A DNA stretch of 64,000 nucleotides from the NCBI RefSeq assembly GCF_963666545.1, contig NZ_OY762899.1, positions 3,662,365 through 3,726,364 of the forward strand, in the 5' to 3' direction. The position numbers and the translations under genes were made by a program. Positions within the stretch are counted from its first letter, which is position 1, and each line of letters begins with the position of its first letter. The DNA comes from an uncultured Bacteroides sp. GTDB lineage: Bacteria > Bacteroidota > Bacteroidia > Bacteroidales > Bacteroidaceae. The notes beneath the pieces are model-generated. The model saw only the letters and a list, made by a program, of their open reading frames with translations. It was not told the origin of the DNA and searched no databases. Below, piece by piece: positions 12,040 through 23,702 of the stretch.

Positions 12040-12810
12040 ATGAGTATTTTCCATCGTAAAACATGGCTGGTTCTTGGCCTCACCCTGCTTACAGGGTTGT
12101 ATGCCGAAGCACAGCAGACCGGTGCGGCCACACATCCCGTTCCAAACTCCATGCCGGGAGGATTTCCCAACCCGCGGCAACCGCAACCGATACAAACACC
12201 TACTTACTTGGCCGATTACTTCGCTCCGTCTACAAAGGATGCCACTGTGCCGGACAACAAGGGCTTCATTCGCCGCTGGATGCTGTTGGAACCCATCAGC
12301 AAGCCCAACCGCACGAATACTGTCTTTACCGACAGCTATCTGCGTCAGGCTTTCGATACGCTCTATTTCAAGGAGCAGTTCACCATCTTGCCCAAAGACG
12401 GCGATAAGGTGAAAGTGGGTAAACAAAAACTAGTTTGGCACGCACTGGACAGCAAGCTGTATAACGTGAAACTATATCGCTTCGCCGCTGCGCTGAAGAA
12501 GCCGGTGTATGGCATCGTGTTCTGGGCGGTCACAGTCATCGACTCTTCTGAAGACCTGACGGATATCCGTCTTTCAGTAGGTTCCAACTCCGCATCAGAC
12601 TGGTGGCTCAACGGTGAAGAAATCCTGCTGCTCGCAGGCGACCGCCGCATGGTGGTGGACGACTGCATGTCACGCCGCATTACCTTGAAGAAAGGCCGTA
12701 ATATCCTACGCGGAGCCGTCATCAACGGCCCCGGAATGAGCGATTTTTGCGTCCGCTTCCTCCACGAGGACGGCACGCCGGTTAAGAACATTACAATCAC
12801 GCAACCATGA
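12040..12810 (+). CDS. Secreted beta-sandwich protein, probably non-catalytic, of the xylan PUL
   Basis: 256 aa. Seen: signal peptide ending YAEAQ (about 25); a Pro-rich spacer (about 28-60) with PNPRQPQPIQTPTYLADYF; then a domain with jelly-roll character, including VGSNSASDWWLNGEEIL, DDCMSRRITLKKGRNILRG and FCVRFLHEDGTPV. The pattern 'no-weight sugar-binding sandwich with WWLNG and LKKGRN' resembles the galactose-binding-like domains attached to GH2 or esterase enzymes. I see no Ser-His-Asp or acid-pair active site. Its stop overlaps the next gene's start (ATGA), so it is translationally coupled to the GH43. Probable role: glycan binding or an accessory module split from an enzyme. Exact family not recognised. 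Confidence 0.6.
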   Translation: MSIFHRKTWLVLGLTLLTGLYAEAQQTGAATHPVPNSMPGGFPNPRQPQPIQTPTYLADYFAPSTKDATVPDNKGFIRRWMLLEPISKPNRTNTVFTDSYLRQAFDTLYFKEQFTILPKDGDKVKVGKQKLVWHALDSKLYNVKLYRFAAALKKPVYGIVFWAVTVIDSSEDLTDIRLSVGSNSASDWWLNGEEILLLAGDRRMVVDDCMSRRITLKKGRNILRGAVINGPGMSDFCVRFLHEDGTPVKNITITQP

Positions 12811-14264
12811 CCATGAAGACAAGAAATATAATATTGCTGGGAGCGGCCCTGATGTCTGCGCCTATATTCCAGAAAGCATCCGCACAAGTTGGCACTCCAT
12901 TTATCCACGACCCTTCCACTATTGTAGAGTGTGATGGCAAATATTATACCTTCGGCACAGGCGAAGGCGGATTGATTTCCGCCGACGGTTGGACGTGGGA
13001 CGGTGGTGCGGTACGCCCCGGTCGAGGTGCTGCTCCGGACGCTCTGAAAATAGGCGACCGCTATCTGATTGCTTATAGTGCTACCGGTGGCGGACTGGGT
13101 GGCGGACATGCAGGGCGGGTGCTGACCATGTGGAACAAGACGTTAGACCCCAATTCTCCCGATTTCGCCTATACCGAGCCCATAGAAGTAGCTCACTCAC
13201 TGGACGACGAAGATTGCGACGCTATTGACGCCGGGTTGCTGCTCGACCCCACGGACGGTCGTTTGTGGCTGTCATATGGCACCTACTTCGGATTCATCCG
13301 GATTGTGGAACTCGACCCCAAGACCGGCAAGCGCATAGAAGGCAACAAGGAAATCAACGTTGCCATCGACTGCGAAGCTACCACCCTGATGTATCGCGAT
13401 GGGTGGTATTATCTTCTGGGCACGCACGGCACTTGCTGTGACGGTCCAAATTCTACTTATAACATCGTGGTAGGTCGTTCGCGCAAAGTAACCGGTCCCT
13501 ATATCGACAACGTAGGCCGGGATATGATAGAAGGAGGCGGCAAGATGCTGATTGCCGCAGGTGACCGCAAGACTGGTCCCGGACACTTCGGACGTTTCAT
13601 TATGGAAGATGGCGTGGAAAAGATGTCGTATCACTATGAAGCCGATTTTGACCAGGGTGGCCGTAGCGTACTAGCCATACGTCCGCTCCTGTGGAAGAAC
13701 GGATGGCCAGTAGCTGGAGAAGCCTTCAAGGAAGGAACGTATGAGATAGAATCCGAACGTAGAGGCTACGCCCTTGAACTGGTTGTGGACTTCGTACGCA
13801 TGCAGCACAAGATGTCTCGCTTCTGGGAGAAAAACGACAAACCTCTTGAACCTTTGAAGAACCAGACGCTGGCAGACGTGAAAGATACTTGGCCGACGGG
13901 AAACATCAACCTGCGGATAGGCGACTATATGTTTCGTCCCCATCAGAGGTGGGCTATTACCGCAGTGCCCGAAGCTGGTGGATACCTAGGCGGACCTTAT
14001 TACAAGATTGTGATTGAAGGAACAGACCGCGCACTAGCCGCTACGGCTGACGCTGAAGTGGTGACTGTCCCCGAGTTTACCGGAGCGCCCGAACAATTGT
14101 GGCGTTTGGACCAACTGACGGATGGCACCTACCGCATCATGCCTAAGAAAGTGCCCGATACCGACCGGAAGCTGGTATTGGTATCAGTGGGTGACAGTAC
14201 GCCTGCACTCGGTGAATTTGATATGAACAGTGATAACTCTAAATGGAACTTCCATGACCGCTAA
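12807..14264 (+). CDS. GH43 family glycosidase (arabinanase/arabinofuranosidase/xylosidase type)
   Basis: 485 aa, secreted (signal peptide ending KASAQ). Five-bladed beta-propeller GH43 motifs are visible: HDPS with catalytic base Asp35; DAIDAG with the pKa-modulating Asp (about 141); CEATTLMYRDGWYYLLGTHG with acid Glu190; and GHFGRF holding the conserved His. The C-terminal third (about 330-485) holds a separate beta domain ending FDMNSDNSKWNFHDR. GH43 enzymes cleave alpha-L-arabinofuranosyl or beta-xylosyl linkages; within this PUL an arabinoxylan-debranching or xylosidase role is inferred. The alternative start Met three codons downstream (12813) would trim two residues. The stop overlaps the next gene by 11 bp. 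Confidence 0.88.
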   Translation: MTMKTRNIILLGAALMSAPIFQKASAQVGTPFIHDPSTIVECDGKYYTFGTGEGGLISADGWTWDGGAVRPGRGAAPDALKIGDRYLIAYSATGGGLGGGHAGRVLTMWNKTLDPNSPDFAYTEPIEVAHSLDDEDCDAIDAGLLLDPTDGRLWLSYGTYFGFIRIVELDPKTGKRIEGNKEINVAIDCEATTLMYRDGWYYLLGTHGTCCDGPNSTYNIVVGRSRKVTGPYIDNVGRDMIEGGGKMLIAAGDRKTGPGHFGRFIMEDGVEKMSYHYEADFDQGGRSVLAIRPLLWKNGWPVAGEAFKEGTYEIESERRGYALELVVDFVRMQHKMSRFWEKNDKPLEPLKNQTLADVKDTWPTGNINLRIGDYMFRPHQRWAITAVPEAGGYLGGPYYKIVIEGTDRALAATADAEVVTVPEFTGAPEQLWRLDQLTDGTYRIMPKKVPDTDRKLVLVSVGDSTPALGEFDMNSDNSKWNFHDR

Positions 14265-15603
14265 ATATCTATTATTGACCTTTACAATGCTGACTGCAGG
14301 CGTTGTAAAGGCACAGAATCCCTTCATTGAGGGACAGTTTACCGCCGATCCGACGGCGAGAGTGTTCAACGGAAAGATGTACGTCTATCCTTCGCACGAC
14401 ATACCTGTGCCGGCCGACAAGCCCAATCTTCGCAAGGACTGGTTCTGCATGGAAGACTATCACGTGTTTTCGTCCGAGAACCTGATCAACTGGACTGATC
14501 ACGGCGTTATCCTGACCCAGGAACAGGTGAACTGGGTGAATGCCGATGCCTATTCCATGTGGGCGCCCGACTGTACCTACAAAGATGGCATGTATTACTT
14601 TTACTTTCCTGCGGTGGTCAAGCCCGATTCGATAACCAAACGATTCGGGATGATGGTAGGTGTGGCCGTATCCGACCGTCCGGACGGAGGATTCGTACCC
14701 ATGGCCGAACCCATCAAGGGCATTTATGGCATTGATCCCTGCACGCTGATTGACGACGACGGGCAAGCCTATATCTACTGGTCGGGACGGGGCATGCATG
14801 GCGCGCGTCTCAAGCCCAATATGCTTCAGTTGGATTCCGAACCGGTTGCTATAGAGAAGTTGCCTAACGGGATGAAAGAAGGTCCTTTTGTTTTCAAGCG
14901 TAATGGCAAGTATTATTTCACTTTCCCGTGGGTGCCTAAGGAGGGCGAGACCGAAAACCTTTCGTATGCCATAGGAGACAGTCCGCTCGGTCCGTTCGAG
15001 TATAAAGGCCTGATAATGGACCAGTCGCCCACGAAATGTTGGACAAATCACCATTCCATCGTTGAATACAAAGGCGAATGGTATCTGTTCTATCACCACA
15101 ATGATTACTCACCGAAGTTTGACAAGAATCGCTCCATCCGTATTGATAAGATCCACTTCAATGAAGACGGCACTATCCGGAAAGTTACGCCGACCTTGCG
15201 TGGGGTAGGCATTACGAATGCTACCGACGAAATCCAGCTTGACCGTTACTCGGAATTAAGCAAGGTGGGCGCGGCTATAGCATACGTGGATACGACCGAC
15301 TATTTTGCAGGCTGGAAGACTGTATTGAATGCGAGGAACGCCTACGTGCAATATAACGACGTTGACTTTGGAATCACCGGACCGACATCGGTTACGGCAC
15401 GAATCCTTGATGGAAAAGGTAAGTTGCTGGTGAAAGTCGACGGCAAGACCGTTGCCGGGATTACTACCGGAAAAGACGAACTGATCACGGTTCCTGTCCG
15501 GAATATTCCGAAGGGTGTACACAATCTGACTGTCGTTATGGACAGCAAAGGGAGTGTAGAATTGGATTGGATTAAGTTTGAAAAAGAAAGACCGATGAAA
15601 TAA
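14254..15603 (+). CDS. GH43 family glycosidase with C-terminal CBM6-like domain
   Basis: 449 aa from the ATG at 14254; a GTG 24 bp upstream is in frame but would place eight extra residues before a clean signal peptide (MTAKYLLLTFTML...VKAQ), so the ATG is preferred. Seen: GH43 motifs TADPTARV with base Asp32, YGIDPCTLIDDDG with Asp161, MKEGPFVFKRNGKYY with acid Glu209, and WTNHHSIVEYKGEWYLFYH. Residues about 330-449 look like a carbohydrate-binding beta-sandwich (ISTVxx-like KGVHNLTVVMDSKGSVELDWIKF), typical of CBM6-type modules. Overlaps the previous gene by 11 bp. Likely xylosidase or arabinofuranosidase acting on xylo-oligosaccharides; specificity not readable. Confidence 0.88.
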   Translation: MTAKYLLLTFTMLTAGVVKAQNPFIEGQFTADPTARVFNGKMYVYPSHDIPVPADKPNLRKDWFCMEDYHVFSSENLINWTDHGVILTQEQVNWVNADAYSMWAPDCTYKDGMYYFYFPAVVKPDSITKRFGMMVGVAVSDRPDGGFVPMAEPIKGIYGIDPCTLIDDDGQAYIYWSGRGMHGARLKPNMLQLDSEPVAIEKLPNGMKEGPFVFKRNGKYYFTFPWVPKEGETENLSYAIGDSPLGPFEYKGLIMDQSPTKCWTNHHSIVEYKGEWYLFYHHNDYSPKFDKNRSIRIDKIHFNEDGTIRKVTPTLRGVGITNATDEIQLDRYSELSKVGAAIAYVDTTDYFAGWKTVLNARNAYVQYNDVDFGITGPTSVTARILDGKGKLLVKVDGKTVAGITTGKDELITVPVRNIPKGVHNLTVVMDSKGSVELDWIKFEKERPMK

Positions 15604-15731
15604 ATTTCATTCATGATAATTATGAAATGTGACATCATCGAATAACTGTGTAACATGAATGTACCGATTATATTATTTTATCAGCTATATTTAAAACTAA
15701 AATAGATTTCGGTTTAAACTAATTTCCTATT

Positions 15732-16622
15732 ATGAGAAAATTATTATTGATTTTGATGCTGATTCCTGCCGTTTGCTCGTTCGGGCAGGAAGCTGAATGG
15801 CTGAACATTGACTATGTGGGCGATGGTATTGAAGGGCATAAGTTGGATATTCATCTGCCGCCTACGGGACAGAGCAGTTACAAGACAGTGGTGCTGATTT
15901 ATGGAAGCGCCTGGTTTGCTAACAATATGAAACAGATGGCTTTTCAAGCAATGGGAAAAACGCTGATCGACGGTGGGTTTGCCGTCATCTCAATCAATCA
16001 CCGCGCAAGTATGGAAGCACATTATCCCGCGCAGATCAATGACGTGAAAGCGGCTATACGTTTTATCAGAGCCAATGCGGATAAGTATCACATTGATACT
16101 TCTTTCATCGGTATCACCGGTTTTTCTTCCGGTGGGCATCTCTCTTCATTGGCCGGAACGACCAATAATGTCAAGGAGTTCACAGTAGGGAATATTACCC
16201 TTGATATTGAGGGTAACTTGGGTTCCTATACCAATTACAGTAGCCGGGTGGATGCTGTGGTAGATTGGTTCGGTCCTATCGACATGACGACCATGAAGGA
16301 ATGTAAGGGCGTGAATGACGAGAAATCACCGGAAGCCGTACTGATTGGCGGTGCGCCGGCCGACCACCTTGACATGTTAGCATTGCTCAATCCGATGACT
16401 TATATAGATAAGACAGATCCAAAATTTCTGGTGATTCACGGTGACGCTGACAATGTAGTACCTCACTGCCAGAGTGAATTCTTTTCGGCCGCACTGAAAA
16501 AGAACGGTTTGCTCGATGATTTTATAACAGTGCCCGGTGGTCAGCACGGCCCGGTGACATTCAATGAAGAAACATTTAACAAAATGACGGCATTCTTTCT
16601 CAAACAGGCAGGCATGCAATGA
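15732..16622 (+). CDS. Secreted alpha/beta-hydrolase esterase (CE10/BD-FAE-like)
   Basis: 296 aa with signal peptide ending CSFGQ. Alpha/beta-hydrolase features: oxyanion strand VVLIYGSAWF, GFSSGG with nucleophile Ser132, INHRAS, IHGDADNVV with the catalytic Asp, and GGQHGPVTF with the catalytic His. This arrangement fits the small lipase/esterase family often annotated as carboxylesterase or acetyl/feruloyl esterase in PULs. It lies 128 bp after the GH43 and 25 bp before the GH10-CE1 fusion. Inferred role: removal of ester groups from xylo-oligosaccharides, complementary to the CE1 enzymes. Confidence 0.82.
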   Translation: MRKLLLILMLIPAVCSFGQEAEWLNIDYVGDGIEGHKLDIHLPPTGQSSYKTVVLIYGSAWFANNMKQMAFQAMGKTLIDGGFAVISINHRASMEAHYPAQINDVKAAIRFIRANADKYHIDTSFIGITGFSSGGHLSSLAGTTNNVKEFTVGNITLDIEGNLGSYTNYSSRVDAVVDWFGPIDMTTMKECKGVNDEKSPEAVLIGGAPADHLDMLALLNPMTYIDKTDPKFLVIHGDADNVVPHCQSEFFSAALKKNGLLDDFITVPGGQHGPVTFNEETFNKMTAFFLKQAGMQ

Positions 16623-16635
16623 AAAAAAACTTTAA

Positions 16636-18798
<2,163 letters not shown>

Positions 18799-18820
18799 GG
18801 TAATAAGAAATTAGTTACGT

Positions 18821-19702
18821 ATGAAAAGACAATTGATATCATTATTGCTGGTCTCTGTACTTGGGAGCACTGCCATACAAGCTACAGAGCCTGTAATAAA
18901 AAATATGGGAGAATCAAAATACCGTATAAAGACTGGAAACCTGTCAATGATCATCGACGCCGCCGGAGGAGCTAAAATTTGTTCTTTCAAGTACAAGGAC
19001 GCTGAAGTCATTTCACAGTCACCCATGCGGGAATCATTCGGAAGCACCTTCTGGACAAGTCCCCAAAAGGAATGGAACTGGCCGCCTGTAGCCGAATATG
19101 ATAAGTTGCCTTATACGGTAGAACAGACCTCCACATCGCTCATCATGACCGGTCAAGTGTCTTCGAAATACAAATACCGCATTCGCAAGGAATTTAAGGC
19201 CGATGCGGAAGACAATGCCATTGTGATAACCTATTTCATCATCAATGAATCGGACGAAACCCGCAGCGTGGCTCCATGGGAAATTACCCGCGTCCCCAAT
19301 GAAGGTTTGATTTTCTTTGATGCCCCTGCCGTCACTCCTACCGATCTCCTCCTGTTCACGCAGGAATACGATGCCTCATGGTATCGGACAGATGTTCGGG
19401 ACGGAAACCGTAAAATAAACGCCGATGGTAGGGGATGGCTTGCATATACCGGCAACGGTCTGTTGTTAGTCAAGAAATTCCCGGATTTGGATGCCTCACA
19501 GCCGGCACCAGCCGAAGCTGAGATACAGGTTTATGTGAATAGAGGCAAAACCTACATAGAGCTGGAAAGCCAGGGTGCCTATAAGGAACTGAATCCCGGG
19601 GAATCACTCTCTTATACCGTCCGCTGGTATCTAATGCCTGCAGACAGTGAGCCTGTTCCTTCCCGGCAGTTGGTTTCCAAAGTCAGGAGTCTTATTGATT
19701 GA
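18821..19702 (+). CDS. Secreted mutarotase-like (DUF4380-like) protein
   Basis: 293 aa with signal peptide ending AIQA. The body is a run of beta strands (RIKTGNLSMIIDAAGGAKICSF, YRIRKEFKADAEDNAIVITYF, SVAPWEITRVP, YIELESQGAYKELNPGESL) that resembles the galactose-mutarotase/beta-sandwich superfamily; 'GGAKICSF' corresponds to the early strand of those folds. No catalytic assignment can be made. It sits 22 bp after the GH10-CE1 and 42 bp before GH9, so it is part of the PUL operon. Possible roles: sugar anomer conversion or ligand binding. Family recognition is tentative. Confidence 0.6.
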   Translation: MKRQLISLLLVSVLGSTAIQATEPVIKNMGESKYRIKTGNLSMIIDAAGGAKICSFKYKDAEVISQSPMRESFGSTFWTSPQKEWNWPPVAEYDKLPYTVEQTSTSLIMTGQVSSKYKYRIRKEFKADAEDNAIVITYFIINESDETRSVAPWEITRVPNEGLIFFDAPAVTPTDLLLFTQEYDASWYRTDVRDGNRKINADGRGWLAYTGNGLLLVKKFPDLDASQPAPAEAEIQVYVNRGKTYIELESQGAYKELNPGESLSYTVRWYLMPADSEPVPSRQLVSKVRSLID

Positions 19703-19744
19703 AGCAGGATGTGGATAGCCACTAATTAAATAAACGGAAAGTAT

Positions 19745-22288
19745 ATGACTAAAGATTATAGGTTAGGTGTTGTTGCGAGTCTGACGGGAGTGGCGATTTG
19801 TCTGCTCTTGTCGGCTTGTTCAAGTAAAACCTCAAGATTAGGCTCGGCGCAACTGGTGTTGAATGACTCCAGTTACTTCGAGGCACCCGGACTGAATGTT
19901 ATGGTCTTCAGCAATTCGTACGACGGGATGTTCGACGATTCCAAAATGGCTGGCGTCGAAATCGTACATCACGGTCTACGCACGGTCACGAACGGCGATG
20001 TACGTCTGAATCCGACACCCGGACAATGGGATTTGCACCCCACACTGCTCGAAAGAAAAGTGGACAGGAAGAATAATCTCATCATCGCGCAACTGAAATA
20101 CGATGATCTGAACTTCACTTATCAGATACATGGACAGCTGGGTGATGGTGGCATCTATGTCAGCGTATGGGTAGATCAGCCGATTCCCGAGTCTCTGGTG
20201 GGGATAGCAGGTTTGAATATTGAATTTACCCCTATGCCTTATTTTGGTCACACCTACATCATGGACGGCAAGGCGAGAGAGATACCTCAGTATCCGGACG
20301 GCAGGATGATTGCCCAGAAGACGGGCGAGACGGAACCGACCCCTATCGCCATAGGAAAGAAATTTGATATTGCTCCCGATGACGCCGAAAGACACATCAC
20401 GGTGAGCAGCGCCGAACAGGAGTTGATGTTCTACGATGGCCGGAACAAGGCCCAGAACGGGTGGTTCGTGTTACGCAGCCTGCTTCCCGCAGGAAAGTCG
20501 GGTAAGATACTGGAGTGGCATATCAGCGCGGAAACCATACCGGGCTGGATTCGCAAACCCAATATCGGGCATTCGCAGGTAGGCTACTGTCCCGCACAGC
20601 CAAAGATAGCCGTCGTTGAGCTGGATAAGAACGACAAGGAGCGGTACGATGTATCGCTGCTGAAAGTGAACGAGAATGGTTCAACCGATGTCGTGTTGAA
20701 AGGCAAACCCGTGGAATGGGGTCGTTGGCAACGGTACAACTACGTGACGTTCGATTTCTCGTCTGTCACCAAACCGGGAGTTTACCAACTGTCTTATGGT
20801 GACCAGACCACTATGGCGTTTCCTATTGCGGACGATGTCTATCAACGTGCGTGGCACAATACGCTCGACGTCTTCTTACCGGTACAAATGGACCACATGT
20901 TTGTCCGCGAAGCTTACCGAGTTTGGCACGGAGCAGCCCATCTGGACGATGCGCTGCAAGCCCCTGTCAACTACTCGCATTGGGACGGGTGGCGGCAAGG
21001 CCCCGTTACCGGAAACAAGTATCGGCCTATGGAGCATATCCCGGGACTGAACGTCGGCGGATGGTTCGATGCAGGTGACTTCGACATCCAAACACCTTCG
21101 CAGCATGCGGTGGTTAACGCGCTGGTGCAAGTCTGGGAACAGTTCGGCGAAACGCGTGACGCGACACTCATTGACCAAGCAAACCGTTACGTGGAAATCC
21201 ATTTGTCTGACAGCAAGCCTGACGTGTTGCAGCAGATTGAACATGGAGCGCTGCAATTGGTGGCGCAGGTGAAAGCCGTGGGCTATGCCCTGCAAGGCAT
21301 CAACGAATCGCACCTCTGGCAATACCGGCATTTGGGCGATGCGGTGAACAAGACCAATAATCAGGTCTATAAGGGAAAACCCGAAACGCAAATGTATCAT
21401 GCACGCGCCAAAGAACGTCCGTACAACGACAACAGCGAAGCGTTCGACGACCGTTTTGCCTTTACCACGCGCGCCTCATATCTTGATTATGGTTCCGCCA
21501 CGGCGCTTGCCGGAGCCGCGCGCGCCCTGAAAGGCTATAACGACGCCTTAGCGAAAGAATGCCTGAATGCGGCGAAGAAGCTTTTCGGCGATCAGCAACA
21601 AAACCCTACTTCGCCGAAAGATGAGCGTGGAAGCGGATTCGCACGGTTTGGAGGGACGGGGGAAGCGTATGCCGCCTTTGAACTATGGCGTGCCACGAAT
21701 GATCCGGCCTACAAGGCCATATTGGACAAGAAACTACCCGAAATGCTGAATAAATTCGCTTTCAATGTCCCGATATTGACAGCTATGTTACCGTACATGG
21801 GAAATGACTTCAAGAAAAATCTTGAGCCTAAGGTGGCGGATTATGTGGAGACTGTGCTGGAGAAGAGCTATCAGTCCACACCTTTTGGCGTCAACGTCAG
21901 TAGATATACTTGGGCAGGCAACAATCAGATTATCGGGCAGGCCAGCATTGCCTGTCTTTTGCACAAGTTCTATCCCAAACTGGTGGACACCAAATACATC
22001 TTTGCCGGATTGAGTTATCTGTACGGCACCCATCCTGACACGAACATTTCGTTCGTTTCGGGTGTGGGAGCGCATAACAAGAAGGTGGCTTACGGAAATA
22101 ATCGCGCAGACTTCGCTTTCATCCCGGGTGGAGTTGTCCCTGGCATCCGGCTACTCAATCCCGATTTGCCCGAGAACCGTAGCGACTATCCGTTTATCTG
22201 GAGTGAGAATGAATATGTCATAGACATCGCAGCCAATTATATTTTCTATGTCATCGCTGTCAATCATCTAATAAGTGATACACAATAA
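19745..22288 (+). CDS. GH9 family glycosidase lipoprotein
   Basis: 847 aa. Seen: lipoprotein signal with lipobox LSAC (Cys about 25) and SSK after it; a long N-terminal beta region (about 35-270); an Ig-like CelD_N-type domain (about 275-365, HSQVGYCPAQPKIAVVELDK ... KPGVYQLSYG); and the GH9 (alpha/alpha)6 catalytic domain (about 380-847) with GGWFDAGDFD (Asp442 and Asp445) and the C-terminal acid in IWSENEYVID (Glu821/823). GH9 enzymes are mostly beta-1,4-glucanases; in a xylan PUL this suggests beta-glucan or a mixed polymer as co-substrate, or a divergent specificity. Membrane-anchored. Last gene of the PUL, followed by a strong hairpin. Confidence 0.88.
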   Translation: MTKDYRLGVVASLTGVAICLLLSACSSKTSRLGSAQLVLNDSSYFEAPGLNVMVFSNSYDGMFDDSKMAGVEIVHHGLRTVTNGDVRLNPTPGQWDLHPTLLERKVDRKNNLIIAQLKYDDLNFTYQIHGQLGDGGIYVSVWVDQPIPESLVGIAGLNIEFTPMPYFGHTYIMDGKAREIPQYPDGRMIAQKTGETEPTPIAIGKKFDIAPDDAERHITVSSAEQELMFYDGRNKAQNGWFVLRSLLPAGKSGKILEWHISAETIPGWIRKPNIGHSQVGYCPAQPKIAVVELDKNDKERYDVSLLKVNENGSTDVVLKGKPVEWGRWQRYNYVTFDFSSVTKPGVYQLSYGDQTTMAFPIADDVYQRAWHNTLDVFLPVQMDHMFVREAYRVWHGAAHLDDALQAPVNYSHWDGWRQGPVTGNKYRPMEHIPGLNVGGWFDAGDFDIQTPSQHAVVNALVQVWEQFGETRDATLIDQANRYVEIHLSDSKPDVLQQIEHGALQLVAQVKAVGYALQGINESHLWQYRHLGDAVNKTNNQVYKGKPETQMYHARAKERPYNDNSEAFDDRFAFTTRASYLDYGSATALAGAARALKGYNDALAKECLNAAKKLFGDQQQNPTSPKDERGSGFARFGGTGEAYAAFELWRATNDPAYKAILDKKLPEMLNKFAFNVPILTAMLPYMGNDFKKNLEPKVADYVETVLEKSYQSTPFGVNVSRYTWAGNNQIIGQASIACLLHKFYPKLVDTKYIFAGLSYLYGTHPDTNISFVSGVGAHNKKVAYGNNRADFAFIPGGVVPGIRLLNPDLPENRSDYPFIWSENEYVIDIAANYIFYVIAVNHLISDTQ

Positions 22289-22322
22289 ACAGTTTGCCGA
22301 GCATTCCGGCACTTGTATTTAT

Positions 22323-22352
22323 GGAGGACTTTGGGCGAAACCCGAGTCCTCC
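22323..22352. terminator. Hairpin between convergent PUL and efflux operons
   Basis: Stem ggaggact (22323-22330) / agtcctcc (22345-22352) with extra inner pairing ggg/ccc. It lies 35 bp after the GH9 stop and 56 bp past the TolC stop, in the only gap between two convergent units. Probably a bidirectional terminator; no strong T-run on either side. Confidence 0.65.
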
Positions 22353-22407
22353 ATTCCCAATATTGACAGCCGAAGAAATAGTCAAAATTGCAGCTAACTT
22401 GCTTTAC

Positions 22408-23700
22408 TCACAAAGAAGAAATCAACTGTTTTAGTTTTGTCTCTGCTATTTTTAGATTGTATTCAAAGTTGACAAGGCGGGTAGAAGATTGCACAAAATT
22501 CTCTTGAGCTTGATGAACTTCAAGTGAAGTAGTTTGACCTAGCCGTAAACGTTGCAAGCTGATCTCCATATTCTCCTTGGACAGCAGATTATTATCTTTT
22601 TCTATCTGAAGCAAGTGCTGCTGATTCTCAAAATCTGTGAGGGCATTCTGTAGTTCGACATTCACTTGCAATTTTATGTTCTCTAAATCATACTGCGCCG
22701 ATTGCAGCTCCTTTTTTGCTACAGAAATCTTCCGTTTAGTCTCTCCGCCATTATAAAGAGGAATAGAAAGAGTTCCTCCTATTTGCGGACCATAAGAACG
22801 ATTTCTCAGCGTAGAGCCTTCGGAGTTTGAGGTTTTCGACAAATAATATCCTCCTTTAAAACTGAGTATGGGGGAGTAGCCTTTTTGAGTTTCTTTCAAT
22901 GTTAGCCGGGCAACCTCTATTTGTTTCTGAAAAGACAAGATGCTGGCATTGGATGAATTCAACTTTAGGAGTAACTCTTCTTTATCAGGGATAGATAAAA
23001 GTGGTATGGAATCGGAGACTTCAAAGGTAGCAGTTGCTTCTTGTCCTAATATACTGTTTAACGTTTTCTGCGCCTCACTAATCGTATATTGTTGGTTGAT
23101 GGCATTCTCCATAGCGACATTCAAATCTATTTTTGCCTGAAGTAATTCTGTCTTTGCCAACGAACCGGCAGTGAAACCTGTTTGTGCTATGATGACACGT
23201 TCTTTATTGTAGCTAATGGCTTCATTCATAGATTTCAATTGCTGCTTTTGTTTTACAATGTCGTAGTAAGCAGCAATAACATTGTACATCGTCTCCAAAA
23301 CCTGAGATTGAAACTGAAGTTCGCCAAGAGACTCCATCTCTGCCAGCTTACTTTTGGTGACGAACATTTTTCCTCCATCAAACAATGTCCAGGAAAGCTC
23401 TGCGTTAGCAGTGAATAAACTACTTCTTTGTGGGTTGTATTTGTTTTCGGTTCCGCTGGAAAGCTTTTGCTTGACATTATCAATGCTATAGTCTCCGGAA
23501 CCGTTTACGTTGATGGTAGGCAACATGCCTGCATTACCTTTTGTATTATTTATTTTAGCTATATCTGCATCGTTGCGGGCAACTAATATATCAAAGTTAT
23601 TCTTTAGTGCAATGTTTACCGCATTCTCCGGAGTCAGCAAATTCTGCGCTTGAACACCGGAAGACAACATTAGTAAAAGGAATATATGGATCTTTTTCAT
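22408..23700 (-). CDS. TolC-family outer-membrane efflux protein
   Basis: 430 aa, signal peptide ending GVQAQ. Composition and pattern fit the OEP family: two homologous halves of long coiled-coil helices and short barrel strands (LTPENAVNIALKNNFDILVARND; LETMYNVIAAYYDIVKQKQQ; VNVELQNALTDFENQQHLL). It forms the trimeric outer-membrane and periplasmic channel of a tripartite pump. It starts 2 bp after the RND gene, so it is co-transcribed. Supplying its own channel means the operon encodes a complete pump. Confidence 0.93.
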   Translation of the reverse strand: MKKIHIFLLLMLSSGVQAQNLLTPENAVNIALKNNFDILVARNDADIAKINNTKGNAGMLPTINVNGSGDYSIDNVKQKLSSGTENKYNPQRSSLFTANAELSWTLFDGGKMFVTKSKLAEMESLGELQFQSQVLETMYNVIAAYYDIVKQKQQLKSMNEAISYNKERVIIAQTGFTAGSLAKTELLQAKIDLNVAMENAINQQYTISEAQKTLNSILGQEATATFEVSDSIPLLSIPDKEELLLKLNSSNASILSFQKQIEVARLTLKETQKGYSPILSFKGGYYLSKTSNSEGSTLRNRSYGPQIGGTLSIPLYNGGETKRKISVAKKELQSAQYDLENIKLQVNVELQNALTDFENQQHLLQIEKDNNLLSKENMEISLQRLRLGQTTSLEVHQAQENFVQSSTRLVNFEYNLKIAETKLKQLISSL

Positions 23701-23702
23701 AC

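Noticed and set aside
12363-13109. A 248-codon frame antisense to the GH43 region
   Set aside because: Overlaps two well-supported PUL genes on the other strand; composition looks like a shadow frame.
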